From Fagopyrum homotropicum (Eukaryota > Streptophyta > Magnoliopsida > Caryophyllales > Polygonaceae), in the NCBI GenBank assembly GCA_033239125.1, contig BSWB01000006.1, positions 33,100,001 through 33,164,000 of the forward strand: DNA of 64,000 nucleotides, written 5' to 3'. Of the stretch, positions 32,953-45,798 are shown one piece after another. The position numbers were made by a program, and so were the translations under genes. How positions within the stretch are numbered: position 1 is the first letter of the stretch; the number at the start of each line of letters is the position of its first letter. The notes below the pieces were generated by a model that did no database searches, was not told the origin of the DNA, and saw only the letters and a list, made by a program, of their open reading frames with translations.

Positions 32953-33863
32953 TGTTGTAATAATAATCCTTTATGTACCTTAAATGGAACACTATGAACA
33001 CTCAAATGTTGTATGTAATATTAGTATAGACTTCAAGTAGAGGCATACAAATCAGACTATGGTGTGACATTTATGGACTTTGCTATATTAGCTAGACATT
33101 TAACTAGATGGATAAATTAGTTGCCACTTAGTGTATTCTATACCTAAGTTTGGTAGCTAGGCATATTAGATTAAAAGCTAGCTTATATTTGTAGAGTTTA
33201 TCAAATAGTTACATTATATTATGTTTGGAGACTGAAGACAAAGGCCTAGTTGATTAATGTTTGGAGGTGAACTTTAGAGTTTGGGCCTCATGTGGATCAG
33301 CTGGACGTAGGCCCAAAACTCCCTTCTTCTCAGTTATGTTACCTAGAGACTGAAACAAAAAATGAATTCTATTCTTCCAATTCTCAGTAGCGGCTGGGGT
33401 TCAGAGAGAGCTTTAGGTCAAAGATCGAATCTTCTAAAGCTCGTTAGAGACGAGACGGATTCGAATAACGAAGAAGAAGAAGTGTTCAAGTGAAGAGAGA
33501 TCCGTTATCTCTTCTCAGTGAATCACCTCCTTCGTGTTGGCCTTCGGTTTTACAGCGAAGATCTAAATCAGATCTTCGCAGGTGCCTTTGAGGGAGATTT
33601 TCTTCTCGCCTTGTCTTCTATCTCTAGATATGTTTTTGTCTGATTTGCCTTTGCCGAGTTTATACTGGTTTGTGTACTCTTGAGTGTTTTTGTGTTGTAA
33701 CTCTTGAAACCATAGTGGAAACTGGGATCGGATCTCCCCTCTTGAGGTCTCACAGAATAGGATTAAGTTCCGAACTGCGTCAGCAAACCTTTTTCTCGCT
33801 TTTGTGCTTTTATTAGTTGGTTCTACAACTAGTGTTTTCAAAAGTCTTAGATATGATTTTACA
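32953..33863 (+). repeat. Copia-1 3' LTR
   Basis: 911 bp, TGTTGTAATAATAATCC to GATTTTACA, preceded by the purine tract GGAGGGCAAT. Followed by the CCTTT duplication and then LINE-2. Confidence 0.9.
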
Positions 33864-34878
33864 CCTTTTGACCCGAAGCTTTATAAAAAAAGATCACTAT
33901 AACTCATGACAACACTCATTTGCAAGATGGAGGCTTCCACAAAAAGAGTAATATCATCTGCAAAAAATAGGTGAGATAGAGCGGAGGACCTCCACGAGAT
34001 AAGGTGATATGCTTCAAATTTCCTCTCTCTACAGACTCTAAGATAAGATGACTAAGTCTTTCAACACATAGGGCAAACAAATAAGGAGATAGGGTCACGT
34101 TGTCTAATACCTCTTCTTGGGACAAACTGTTCAGTAACTTCTTCATTCCAAATAACCTGCATCTTGGGAGTGCTTATGCATTCTTGAATCATCTTACCCC
34201 ATTTTGGAGGGAAACCGGCCTCAACAATCATATTTTCAATAAAATCCCATGTACCTATCACAGGCCTTCTCAAGGTCTAATTTTAACAGCATCCACTGTT
34301 TGCCAACCTTCTTCTTCCTCATCGAATGAACCACTTCTTGCATGAGAACAACATTATCCTGAATAAGACGGCCCGATATAAAGCTCCCTTGAGTGGTCCC
34401 CACAAGCTTGCCAATAACACTTTGCATACATTGAATAAGGACCTTAGGGATAATCTTGTAACTGACATTACATAGGGCTATAGGTCTGAACTGGCTTATA
34501 AGTTCCGGTTTCCCAACCTTGGCAATAAGGGAGATAAGCGTGTAGTTACTCCCCGGATACATTTTCTGAGTGGTGAAGAACCGAGTTGCCTCCCTTTTCA
34601 TCGAACGGCCAACAATATTCCAATATTTCAGATAGAAATGGGTTAGAAGCCATCAACCCCAAGAGCTTTATAGGCTCCATGCTCTTCGTAGCTGCCCATA
34701 CTTTATCCATTTCCACTGGTTTTTGGATGTGCATCCAATCACCAACATCAATGGTAGGAAAATCAAGGTTATCCTCCCATTTACCCTCGTCAAACCTAAG
34801 GGTTAAGACTCTATTACGGCTTATTCTAATGATGGTAGAAGTGTGAAAGAATTTTGTATTCCGATCTTCTTGTTTCAA
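33864..34878 (-). pseudogene. LINE-2: reverse transcriptase core
   Basis: From 34878 downward: the segment before RT, then NYTLISLIAKVGKPELISQFRPIALCNVSYK, GSFISGRLIQDNVVLMQEV, LKLDLEKACDR (first catalytic Asp) and LSPYLFALCVERLSHLI. The YADD region at about 33950 is degenerate (FLQMILLF frame). Several shifts occur. The last codons before the Copia insertion, ASGQK, continue as VSTQKSRIF at 14653. Confidence 0.88.
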
Positions 34879-34879
34879 C

Positions 34880-36144
34880 TACTGCTTCAAAGATTTTTGA
34901 AACTAGATGATCTGTTCCTATTCAAGAATAAGTTCAACTTCCCTTTTTAACCCTTTCTCCTCCTCCAACAGCCTATCAAAGCTTCCATGGGATATTTTGG
35001 ATTGGATGTTAGCAAGCTTATCTATAGCCTCTTGCTTCTTGTGAAACACATTACCAAACACAGATCTATTCCAAACAACAAGAGAGTTTTTAAGGTTGGG
35101 GAGGGCCAAGCTAACCTCCGGACTATTGAACCAACACATCTCCACGGGTTGGAAATCTTGATGGGACATCCATGCTACTTCAAATCTAAACGTTCTTCTC
35201 TCTTTACTACAAGAAACAGAAGGATTCAAAGAAAGAAGTAAAGGAGAGTGATTAGAAGATAACTTAGCTAGATGTCTAACATGAGAATTAGGCCATTTCA
35301 ATTGTCCATCGTGGTTCATGAAAACCCTATCAAGTCTCTAAAGAATGTTCCTTTTCGCTGATTTCCCATCGTCCCAGATGAAGTCCACTCATGTATACCC
35401 CAAATCAATCAACCCGTGATATAGCACAAGGTCATTGAAGGTCTACATATTGATGTGGAGTTTCCCTGAGCCACCTTTTCTCTCATGGATAAAACGGATA
35501 CAATTGAAGTCACCGCCTAAAATTAACGGATCATATATAGCCGCTAATTATTTGTCGATGTCTCTCCAAAAAATTCTACGTCTCAAATGATCGGAGGATG
35601 CGTAGACGATAACTAGATTGTACAAAGTAGTACCATTAGCAACCCTTGCATGAATGAAACACTTGTTACTGCTAATGATATTGAGTTTCTCACTCTTCCA
35701 AAGCAACCATACTCCTCCCTCGAAACCATCTTCTTCTACTCGAAAGCATCTGGAAAAATTAATTGATCATAGATAGCATGCGCTCTATCTCTAGAAGTTC
35801 TAGGTTCAAAAATAGCTAGCGCATCAACATTATGAGTCTTACAAAAATGTTTAATAACACGTCGAAACCCGCAATTGCAAGCTCTGAAGATGTTCCAAAA
35901 TAAATAATTCATCAGAACCTATGTGAAAACAAACCCAAGCAGTTCACAATTAATGCATACCATCTTGTATGGGCTCCAAATGGTCATTACTTTCCAAGAT
36001 CTCCCTCATCTCTTCATCTAAGGCCCACGACTCCAAGTTTGGATGACCTTTACTATCAGACTCTCTTCCATCCATATTCATAGTGATAGTCTGGAAAGGA
36101 ACCTCCTTCTTAGTTGACAATTTTTGAACTGGAGGTTTATCCAC
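34880..36144 (-). pseudogene. LINE-2: ORF2 N-terminus and endonuclease
   Basis: Frames from 36144 downward recover apurinic-endonuclease text of plant LINEs, with heavy damage: FEEDGFEGGVWLLW-like and SNKCFIHARVANGTT-like stretches (35640-35720), GDFNCIRF (about 35500), LDRVFMNHDGQLKWP (35330), and SSNHSPLLL for the conserved SDHSP motif (35240). FRFEVAWMSHQDF follows. It nicks target DNA in active LINEs; here it is dead. Confidence 0.7.
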
Positions 36145-36169
36145 TTTCTGCTTTACTCCAGTCCCATGC

Positions 36170-37235
36170 GCAGAGGAAGTAGAGCGAACGTGTTAACTAA
36201 TGTCCCTTTAGACGCTTCCACCAAAGTAGAATCAACGCACTGGACTTGTGGAGGGTCAGATGTTTCTTGACGTTGGCGTTTGAGAGTACCTGACGTGGGA
36301 CAACACTGTCATGCTTTGTTTGCTCTCCACGCGGCTCTCCTAGCTTCGTTTTTGACCATATTCCCTGCCTTCTTTTTACCTTCATTAATCCTCTTCCCAG
36401 TTTTGTTTTCTGTAACTGTTGCGAAAATAGGAGTCTCGGCTTGGTTGTCTTTGCTAGTATCTTCGCTGGATTGAGAGATAGGTTGAGCAGATATGGGTTG
36501 AGTGGCATGTTGAGTGCTAAGGTTACCTGGGCTTTCCGCACTCCTTCCATTGCTAGTAGAGGCCCATCACTCATGTGTCGGAGGCCCAAAGGCGTTTGGC
36601 CTAGTTGATGATTTCCAACATTATGCGTACTTATAATAGCCGGATATACTATGTTCTTTCCTTTCGATTGATTATTTTTTCTCCTTTCATTGACAGAAGT
36701 TGATTTCTAGTATGGAAATTATTATATCCTGGTGCATTGTCTATGATCTTTTTTCCTTTTTCAAATTTTCTCCTCCTTGCCAATAGCATCCATGGATCGT
36801 ACCTGGAATCATCCACTGGTATGACCGGATCTTGAACAAGAGGATCAACAACTTGCTTATTACCATAATTTTTTATCACCTCTTGACTCTTAACTATAGA
36901 CACAACATGTTCCTTCGTAGATGCTTAGGATTCTCACCAAACTCACAATATGAAGCATAATGGCCATATCTACTATATTTGAAGCAGATAATATCTAGCT
37001 CCTCATATTCAATAGGGAACCTTGTTCCATTGATGAAGATGGCTTCCTTCAAAGGTCTACTTAAGTCTATCTCCACACGAACTCAAATGACTCTACCTCT
37101 GTTGAAGTGGAGGGTCTTTGGATCAATGGATGTAGATAACCCTATCCCTTATGTCATATTCTAGATTATTGCTTCATGGTACCATTGGATAGGGACTCCC
37201 ATGATTCTCACCTAAATAGGAGCGATGTAATAGGG
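36170..37235 (-). pseudogene. LINE-2: ORF1 C-terminal part with zinc knuckle remnant
   Basis: Reading down from 37230: VRIMGVPIQWYHEA, then RPLKEAIFINGTRFPIEYEEL and CFKYSRYGHYASYC (about 36985), a CCHC-type knuckle (zf-CCHC_4) whose second Cys is replaced by Tyr. DPWMLLARRRKFEKG (36790) is the usual sequence after it. The rest is low-complexity Lys/Ser-rich. Stops are present. Confidence 0.8.
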
Positions 37236-38924
37236 TGTTAGCATGAAATATTGTGATATTTTAGGCACGTTTTCTAGATGTATTTCATCCATATTAGTGT
37301 TCATTGATGAAGCATTGAAGCAATTGTGAGCTAGTTTATCTATATTGTCGATATAGAGGTCTACATAAGCTTTGTGTTAATTGTAGGCGAATAAGAGCTA
37401 AAACCGAACGAATTTAGAGAGAATGGAGATGGATTGAGCATATCCAAGGATTGAGGACACCACAAAGGAGCTAAGGAAGATGCTAGGATGAGGAATGGCA
37501 CAAAACAAAGGGGATTACGAGCAATCTATGTTCCACGCTCTAAAATACGGCCGTAATGAAGATCACGCTCTAAACCACGGCCGTGGAACTTGGCAACATG
37601 AGCGTGGAGCATTCCAGAGAGTTACACGGTATAAAGTACGGTCGTGGAAGTTGTGAAGAACCGTAATCAAATTCCACGCTCTAAACCACGGCCGTGGAAT
37701 CCTATGGAACCGTGATTTAGGCAATCTTTTGCCGAATAAAATATGGACACAATATTACACATATGGGCCGGAGAGAGACATTTTATCTTGCCCTATAAAA
37801 GGACTGAAGGAAGGAGAATTCAGTACCCCCGCTTAGACCGCGCTTAGACCTTCGCTTACGCCTACTTGCACGTGCCTAGGGTTCCAGTTGGACGTGCGGA
37901 GATTGCCATTTTGCAACGGAGATTTGCAAAAGCTTGGAGATTTGGAAGTTAAGCTTTGTCCTTAGGTTTGGTTAGAAGACGGATTGACATCCCGTTCTTT
38001 GTTCTTATCAAGGATTGTGATTGGTTTGTGTTATTCCAAATCTGATATACATCATTACCTTGTTTGTGGATTTGAGATTGATTTGAAGTTTATTGAAGGT
38101 TTTCGAAGGTTTTCATCTTTCATATTTCTAAATCTTGAATTTGATATCATAATGACTGTTGTTGGCTAAAACCCTTTAGCAATTCTAAGGTGAAGGGTTG
38201 ATAGTTGTGGCTTAGATAATGATAGATCGATCGTAAACAGATTGGACCCTGAGAGTTAGAGAGATTTCGTCGACAGCCAGAATCACGGTGTGTTCTTGAG
38301 TTCCACGGCCGTGGAATCTCAAGATCCACCCGTAATTTTCCCTAGTTTATGAATATTGCTTTTACTTTAATCCAAAGTTAAAGATTATCTTTAACTTAGT
38401 CTTGGCTTGCCTTTTCTAGGTAGTAGTGAAGCCTCAACAACCTCTACTTCGATTTCGAGTGTCACAACCTTAATCGGTTTAGTTAGTCTTGATCCTTGGA
38501 TTACAAGTTTGGGTATTTGATACTAATTCTTGTCTTTAGATCCTTTCTATATTGAAGCCTCAACAACCTTTATAGAGAGTATTTCTAGATAAGTCATATA
38601 AAGCCTTGGAACTTCACCGTACATTGTTTTACCTTAGCATACCTTTGCAACTCTTAACTCTGTCCTTATATCTTTAGTATATCTTGAATCGATTGCCACA
38701 ACTGGATTCCTGGATCTTTAGGATTGTTGTTTTCCCAATATTTACAAAGCTCATACATTTATTTGCTTGACAACTTTACAACTGAATTTGTTCCCCCCAA
38801 ATCCCTGTGTTCGATACTCTGGAATTCTTGCTTTACTACGCCGATCCGTACACTGCGGGTTCACTTGCTTGATTCTAGTTTTATAAATTTAAAGCTTATT
38901 TGCACGCACGCTAAGTGGCGAACA
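37236..38924 (+). mobile_element. Athila-like solo LTR, related to Gy1
   Basis: 1689 bp flanked by TAGGG (37231-37235, 38925-38929). It starts TGTTAGCATGAAATATTG and ends CTAAGTGGCGAACA, like the Gy1 LTRs, but is clearly diverged along its length. It holds three exact CCACGGCCGTGG palindromes (37575, 37686, 38303) and a TATA box at 37794. The single LTR with a perfect duplication shows recombination between the two LTRs of a former full element. It splits ORF1 of LINE-2. Confidence 0.95.
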
Positions 38925-38929
38925 TAGGG

Positions 38930-39643
38930 TTAGACGTAGCAATTCCGGGTCCATCTATTCAAAATTAAACATCTTCCGAAAATTGTCCGCGATCCTCTAG
39001 TGAGTATCATCATGAGTTTATTCACATTTTTGAATTTTGCCAAAAAATAGTTATTATCTAGATCAACGAGTTGAATGTTATCACCACACTTCCAAAGTTC
39101 CCTAATCTTCCTCTCCATAACTGGGAAGGCCTTCGGAAATCCCAAAACTTTGAAAACAATGGAGTTCTGCCAACGAGCTTCAAGATCTTTGGTGACATCT
39201 TTGTCAAATTCTATAACTATGTCTCCTTCTTCACCGAAAGGATAGCTAACCGTAACTTTTCCACAAAGAGTCTCCTTGTTGATCTTATCCATGTTAATAG
39301 CACTACTTTTAATCCCTCCAGTAACCTTGCTCCATGGTCTGGCAGGAATCTTCTCTGGTATAGTTTCATTGACTAGACCATTAACACTCGGAGATATGCA
39401 TACTTGAATAACACTCGAGATCATCCCCTCTGTATCCTTAGCAATCGGTTCCAGGAAACCTATGGGAGGATTACTACCCTTATCGTTACTTTCCTTAACC
39501 GCTTCAAAATTTTCAATAGCACCAGTCACGGTCTTAACCTCAACTTGTAGAGGCACCAACTCTTTCATTTCAACATCTCCTTTTGGCGTTGTATCTTCCT
39601 CCACCAAGGCGGCTCCGGCCACCGGAGGGCTCACCTCCTCCAT
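38930..39643 (-). pseudogene. LINE-2: ORF1 N-terminal part (DUF4283-like)
   Basis: Starts MEEVSPPVAGAALVEED. An acidic leader, then ARPWSKVTGGIKSS, the DUF4283-type fold (VIEFDKDVTKDLEARWQNSIVFKVLGF, LWKCGDNIQLVDLDNNYFLAKF) and FGRCLILNRW before the break at the solo LTR. Plant LINE ORF1 proteins with this domain bind nucleic acid. This is the best preserved part of the element. Confidence 0.85.
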
Positions 39644-39760
39644 GATCCCACCGAACGCTATCGTCGACGCCCCTAGGCTTTTCGGTGCCAGGGAAAAAAG
39701 AGAGCGATTTTAGTTTGGACGTAGTTCCAAACCAGATTAATTCTACCCTACACAAAGATA

Positions 39761-42533
39761 CTGGATTTTTTGTTATAACAAGTTGAGAGTCCGAGGGTGT
39801 TAATTCAAATTTTCTACTTTTTTTGTTTGTAAATTTTCAAAACTTGTTTTCATTGATTACGTTGTTTTTCTTGGTTGATTACTATTACTTCTTCAATTTT
39901 AGGTAAAGAAATACTAGGGGATGATAAACACTATGATAAACCTCACTTTATTTCCATTTTATTCTCCTTATTCTCATAATTCAGTTTATTCTCTTTATAA
40001 TTTCCACAATTCAATAATTTTGAGGTTGAAATTTTGGACCAAATTTCATTCCCATTAACTTCATGATTCACGGACTTTAAATATGAGTTTGTTTGGTAAC
40101 GTAAGATTACGTAGATGAAAATGAGGACAAATAGAATTATTTAGACGAAGAATTAAAGAGATGAAATTATTTAAGAGGATGAATACGAAAATAAGTTAAA
40201 TGAGTGTTTGATAAAATTAATATGATTGTGTGTATAATTACAAAAAAAGTACGTGTTGAATTTTTTTTATAGATGAAAGAGCTAAAAAAGCAAGAGGGAT
40301 AAAAATGAGATTTTAGTTTCAATAATACTTATAATCCTTATAAGTTTTATAGCATTATAAAATTCTCACAATCTAATTCTCTTAATCTTCATAATCTAAC
40401 CCTTTTAATCTCCTTCATTCTCTTACCAAATGAGTTTAGGAAGATTATTTCTCCCTTTTAATTCTCATAATCTTAATCCTGTAATTTATGTACTTACAAA
40501 ACTAGGCCTATGTTTATTTGAGATTGTAAGATTGTGTTCGTTTGGTGTGTCAATTTAGCGGTTGAAATTGAGAACGAAGTAGCTTTTTCAACTTCATCCC
40601 TTGCTATATATCTTTGTTCGGTACACCAGTTGAGGGTGTTTGGTACACCAATTGAGGGAGATGTGAATGAGAATTAAAGAGGTTGAAGGGGTGAAAATTT
40701 TCAAACGATGAGGCCAACATTACGGGGATGAAATTTTGTATTTACCTTTCTTCTCTTCAACTTGTTGCCGGCTTAACCAGAAAAATTTGGGGGCTTTGAT
40801 TCTTCCCTTCTCCACTTCTCTTATTCATTTCTTATTGGGCTTTGATTTCATATTAGACTCGAGATTGGGGGTTTGATTATTTTCACCAAACTTGTGATGT
40901 CGTCGTTGGAGGTTCATCCTTGTCATTCTACCCCTCTTCTCTTCCTGTCTCACTCTTGTATCTTTTTCTTCTTCTCACGTTTGATTCTCAACCGATCTTT
41001 GTCTTTGATTTCAGATTACATAGGCTTCATCACTTCTCACGAGGCTCCAAAGACCTTTGCATCTTGGTGTGCCTTACGCCCTTTAAAAATATAAAACTAA
41101 GATAATGACAACAAAGATATTTAGTATTTCTTACCTTGAAGAATGTGACTATTGATAAATTCTAGGGATTATGTAAATTGAGGTTCAAGGGAATGTTTAG
41201 ACTTGTTCATAGGGTTCGGGTTAGACTTTATAAAATATTGAGTCCGTTCAGTCGGAACTGGGCCGAGTTCAGTCCGACTACTGGTCTTGGGGTGAGTGTT
41301 TGTACCCGCCCGAAATCAGTTACTAATTCAAGTCTCAAAAGTCAAAATACCCAATTCGCAGCCAGCTTGATCATTACCGGGTCTGATGGCTAGGAGTGAA
41401 CACAAACGAATATACTATCGACTTCAACCATACCATATCGGTTCTTTATAGTACAACGATGGGAGAAAGCAAAATGTCACTAGTTGTTGAGACTCGTTAG
41501 TATTGTTACAAGACAACCAAAGTTAAAAAGCTACTGAATTACGTGGAGATAGGCTCAACCTCTTTCTCTGTTGATCAAATATGCTTTACTCCATCCATAC
41601 CGTACGCTTTCTGCATTGTACGTAGTTTTTGAATTAATTGTCATAAGCTAAACATGAGTTTCCGATATAAATATTATATTTAATCAAGTGAATTTGATAT
41701 GTAATCTAATGTCAATATGGCTTAGTATATATCTCATTGCTAAATATATTATCATTTGATCTCCTTAGAATTTTTTAGATAAATATACCCTTCATACAAG
41801 ATTTTGTTTATGAACAATTACAAGATCATGTCATAAATATTGCGTTTTAATTGATGATACAATCTAAAATAGAGGAGGTGAATCTATAATTTTTAAAAAT
41901 GTTGTACACTATTAAATTCTCAAAATTATTTTCAGCAAATGAATTTTTTTCATTTTATTACCAAATTTTATTTTATTTTATTTTGTTACAAGATTTTGTA
42001 TTTAATTCTTCTATAATGAGTGTCATGTACAAGAAATAGGCAAATCACTTGTGTACAAGAAAGTTAATCTAATAATATTTTCGATAATTCAAGTTACCTG
42101 TATACGATACAAGAATTGTGCACAATAATTTTTTGCTTATAAGAAAATTATTTACTTTAAATCGTGTACAAAACAAAATTCGAGTATCATACTTAACGTA
42201 TATCTATAATTTTAAAAAAAATCATGAATTTCAATTTGTCCAATTGGTATTAGGATAACACGGAGAGAATATCGACTAGAGATTGATTCTCCTTGACTAC
42301 ATTTGTCTATTAATTTAAGGATACAACTTATTTATAAGAAATATCAAAATAAGTGAAAACAGTTTACAATAAATAAAATTGTAAAATCCTAAATTATATA
42401 AGTTTTAATAATAAAAAAATTATAATAAAAATTATCATAAAATATGACATTATTACAAATTGATCTCATATCAATAAAAGATTCTAAAATATTGTCTTGT
42501 AACCGATTGAGAGATTATAAAAATAAGATAAAA
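39761..42533. other. AT-rich intergenic stretch, no gene recognised
   Basis: About 2.8 kb of AT-rich DNA. A possible diverged MITE lies at about 40090-40435, with weak TTTGGTAA inverted ends. Short open frames at 40870-41400 do not resemble known proteins. Nothing else is supportable. Confidence 0.4.
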
Positions 42534-43105
42534 CTAGTTTAGTGCCCGCACCTTGTGCGGGTTTGCCTAAATAAAAAATATTATATTTTTACTTTCATGC
42601 ATCATTTATTTGATATTAATCTATTAAAAAATTATTTTTTATTAATTAATAGGAAAACATGTGAGGATTAATTATATTTTTTAATAAATAAAATAAAATA
42701 ATTAAAAATCTATTACAAATATTATTGTTCGAGTATTATATTTATATCTTAATATATTATCACTTTTGCTTTAAATTTTGCTTTATTTTTTAAATTTAAA
42801 AAATGTGTCAAATATTGTTAGAAGATTTGCGTGAAAATTTTTCAACAAAATCGAATTATAATATATCAGTTTGTTAATTTTGATTGGTAGATAAGTAGAT
42901 TTATTTTTTTTTTATTTTAACAAAATTGACGTGGCATGATGACTGTTTATAAATTATAATAAAAAAATTTCTTATAAAATAATTAATGGCAAATCTGTAA
43001 ATACATTGTGGCAAATCTGTAAATAAATTGGAAAAATGCTGACGTGGACAGCCTTAGAGGTTGACATGTGGACAAAATGGGTGCTGTTTTAGTAATATAT
43101 ATAGA
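42534..43105 (-). mobile_element. Non-autonomous Helitron, 572 bp
   Basis: On the minus strand it starts TCTATATATATTACTAAAAC just after an A, and ends CTAG just before a T. About 10 bases before the CTAG is a hairpin, CCCGCACAAGGTGCGGG. These are the three Helitron hallmarks: 5' TC, a 3' hairpin plus CTRR, and insertion between A and T without duplication. No Rep/helicase gene is present. It lies about 200 bp beyond the last visible GLTP exon. Confidence 0.8.
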
Positions 43106-43307
43106 TTTATTATAACAAATGGGGATAAATTTGTAAGGTAATTTATCCAATTCTCTCACTAATCAACACTACATAGCTTTAAAATCGTTATATTTTCACC
43201 AAAAAAATCTTATTGTTAATTTGTTATAATTGTTAAATATTGATTGAATATAATATATATATTTTATAAATTTATTCCAATTTTAAAAGCTTTAAAACAA
43301 ACATTAA

Positions 43308-45798
43308 TCATGAAAGGAATTTGTTTACCAGGATAAAGTGGAGATCTTCCAGCAGAGGTACGAGCATGGATATCATAGATTGAATATCTTCTTTCAGAGT
43401 TCCAAAGCTCTCACCTTCTCCTGCTACAACTTCAATGAAGGCTTTCTTATCAGGCAGGAGGTTTATCGCCACCTGCAAACACACGCCTCATAAAATCGAT
43501 CTCATGTTCTAGATAACATGAAATAATGAAAATAATATTACCTTGAAAGCAGCTGATGAAATCCAACCATGACAAGGTTTTAAGGTAACATCATACGACT
43601 CCTCAACAATATGTTCCATGCTTTGGTTTGAATCTCTTGCTATTCTTTCCAGTATGGCAACTGTCATATCCAGTGACCTATCATACAGTTAATTATATAT
43701 TTTTGGTTATATTTGAGATATTACATTATTATTAATATCCTAATATATTAGATTAGATAATATATTATGGGATATGATTTGATTTACGTAATCTTTTTCA
43801 TTTTACGGTATATGCTTGCATTTTCACTATAAATACAATTAAGGAAATCAGTTTTATGTGCGGTTCTTCTCACCATTAATGTGAGTTCTTAAACCCTCAC
43901 ATTTTCATAGTATCAAGTGGAATGGTTGTTGGAATGGTTGTTGTCTTCTGGTAATTGAGTAGTATGGAGAATAGCCGTCGTCTTCCTCATGATGAAGAAA
44001 AAGATCAATATCAAGAAGAAGACGGTTATTCTCCGTTCTACTCGATTACCCGGAAACAACAACAGTTCCCCTACAACAAAGAAGCAATCGGCTACTGCGT
44101 CACCCTCTTCATCAACTTCCATATATAGGTAAACCAAGAAATCTATTTGTGCGGGTTTTCAAGACATTTTTCGATCATATCTACTCATTCATACACTGTA
44201 ACCCAACTTCGTCCTAGAACAAGTCGCTACACATATCTATTTTATTTGTTTGAACTATATTTTATATTTCAATATTCACCGTTCGTCTTATTCACACTTT
44301 GCTTGTGAAAAATGTTATGATATTAGATTATTATTAATTTATATGATATTATTAAAGATTATATTCTAGATATAATAAGATAGGTAATATATTACGGGAT
44401 AAAATTTAACTATATATAATCGTATTATTTTATAGTATATGTGTTTTTAATCGTTAGTATAATAAGATATTTGTAAGTGTAATTCTTCTATCATTGATGC
44501 GGATTCTCAAAACTCTAAAATTGTCAATATAGATATACAATTATAGTTGCTAAAAGTATAATTATGATATGAACCTGGTAAGCCAAAGCAAGGCTTTGCT
44601 GCAACTATGGCGTTTTCTTGTCCTTCCTTCAGCTGTTTCTTTCTTCAATATTTCAATCACTTTTGCATATTTTATGGAATCTGAATATAATAACTTTTCC
44701 AATCTCTGATTCGGGAGGAGATACCAATGCAGCACATAAATAAGACAAAATGGTAAGTATCAATGAAGTATATTTTAAACATATCTTTATCATGTCAAAC
44801 CCTACATATATATTTTGATTTACCTTGCAAATGCGCAATTATGTCTGATTTTTTAGAATAAAATACCTGTATGTTTTGGAAGACGTCTTGTCTGAGGACA
44901 CTCATCGATGGTCCAATCTTATCTGCTCAAAAAACATTATTAAAAGACACAAAAGGTTACTGTTTACCACCTGTCCCGCTCGATACCTTCAATAAAGCTT
45001 TAAAAATACTACTCACTTTCTTTTATATTTTTTGGAATTTATTTTATAAAATCATTTCAAAGAACGTAACTTTTCTTATCATTTAGATTTTTAATAAAAC
45101 ACTTTAAATTGAGAAAGTACGTCACAAAATGAACTCCCAAGTTAACTTATTGGGACGACAACAAAAGTTAATATTTTTTTTTATTATTATTAAAGTTGTT
45201 TCTTTGTTCGTTTTCTTCAATTATTGAGTTTTTTTAACAATGGACATTGACAGGATGACGAATGACGATAGTATAAGTATTTTCTCAGGCTAGGTTTTAC
45301 TTGCGTTACCATTTGAATATATATATTTTTATTTATTTATTATGATTATACTTTTTTTTTTATAGAAGAAAAGGGAGATAAGCTGAAATTTCATAATCTT
45401 GGTAGCTAATAGAGTGAAAATTTGAATGACAAAGTACTAACCATATTATGAATAAAAATGATTAAATGTATAATTTTGAAAAGAAAAGAGAACTTAAATT
45501 GGATCATCTGTCATGCCATGATGCGAAACAAAGTCAACGAATAGGATAGAAGAAATAGTCTTTCGATACCTAGAACTTGGAGGACGAGGCTACATATGGA
45601 GAGGAAAGGTCTAGTCGGAATATTTGAAACTTGTCGATGAGGGTGAGCTCCGGTGTTGCTGGACGCTGATTCGCCGGCGCCGATTACGACGGGTATGGAC
45701 ACCGGGGGATTTATCTGAAGCTGGTTGGCGTGATGGAGAAGAGAGAGCTCTTGAATGATCGCCCTTATCTCTGTGTCGATTTCTCTTCCCCTCTTCAT
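43308..45798 (-). CDS. Glycolipid transfer protein (GLTP domain), five exons
   Basis: Exons: 45570-45798, 44867-44922, 44575-44705, 43542-43677, and 43329-43472 or running on to the stop at 43308. All four introns are GT-AG and all phases join without a break. The start is MKRGREIDTEIRAI (45798); a Met five codons upstream is less likely. The predicted protein is 238 residues and close to the family length. Ligand-site residues align with known GLTPs: Asp89 and Asn93 in RQDVFQNIQ, Arg96, Trp136 in LLWLTR, His175 in KPCHGW. GLTPs move glycosphingolipids between membranes in the cytosol. It resembles plant GLTP2/3-type proteins. The 3' end is uncertain: HFIL is followed by a good donor (GTAAAC), but no further exon was found. 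Confidence 0.88.
43714..44526 (+). mobile_element. TRIM-like retroelement in GLTP intron 3
   Basis: Two diverged direct repeats, 43714-43907 (ending CACATTTTCA) and 44313-44526 (ending AAATTGTCA), share ATTATTATTAAT, an AATATATTACGGGAT-type block, TATATG and a TTCTTCT...CATT...CTCA tail. A weak primer-site-like TAGTATCAAGTGG follows the first repeat. Flanks ATATT/ATATA agree at 4 of 5 bases. The 405-bp interior carries an inverted repeat (about 43938-43973 with 44018-44053). It has no coding gene. It lies wholly inside the intron, so the splice sites are intact. Confidence 0.5.

Larger units (their letters stand above)
14654..33863 (+). mobile_element. Copia-1: Ty1/copia element interrupted by Gy1
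   Basis: Bounded by CCTTT duplications (14649-14653, 33864-33868). LTRs are at 14654-15545 and 32953-33863. The own sequence is about 6.1 kb once the 13.1-kb Gy1 insertion is removed. Gene order gag, protease, integrase, RT, RNase H is that of Ty1/copia. The LTR start (TGTTGTAATAATAATCC) and protein text resemble the TORK group, though that lineage call is by eye. All coding parts are broken. It sits inside LINE-2. Confidence 0.9.

Noticed and set aside
40090..40435. Possible MITE with TTTGGTAA inverted ends
   Set aside because: The inverted match is short and no target duplication could be found.
43913..44137. A minus-strand open frame of 74 codons with a hydrophobic stretch inside GLTP intron 3
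   Set aside because: It spans the hairpin core of the TRIM-like element and has no homology or splice context.
44871..45086. A plus-strand open frame at the GLTP locus
   Set aside because: It is antisense to exon 2 of the GLTP gene, whose splice phases and conserved residues are unambiguous.
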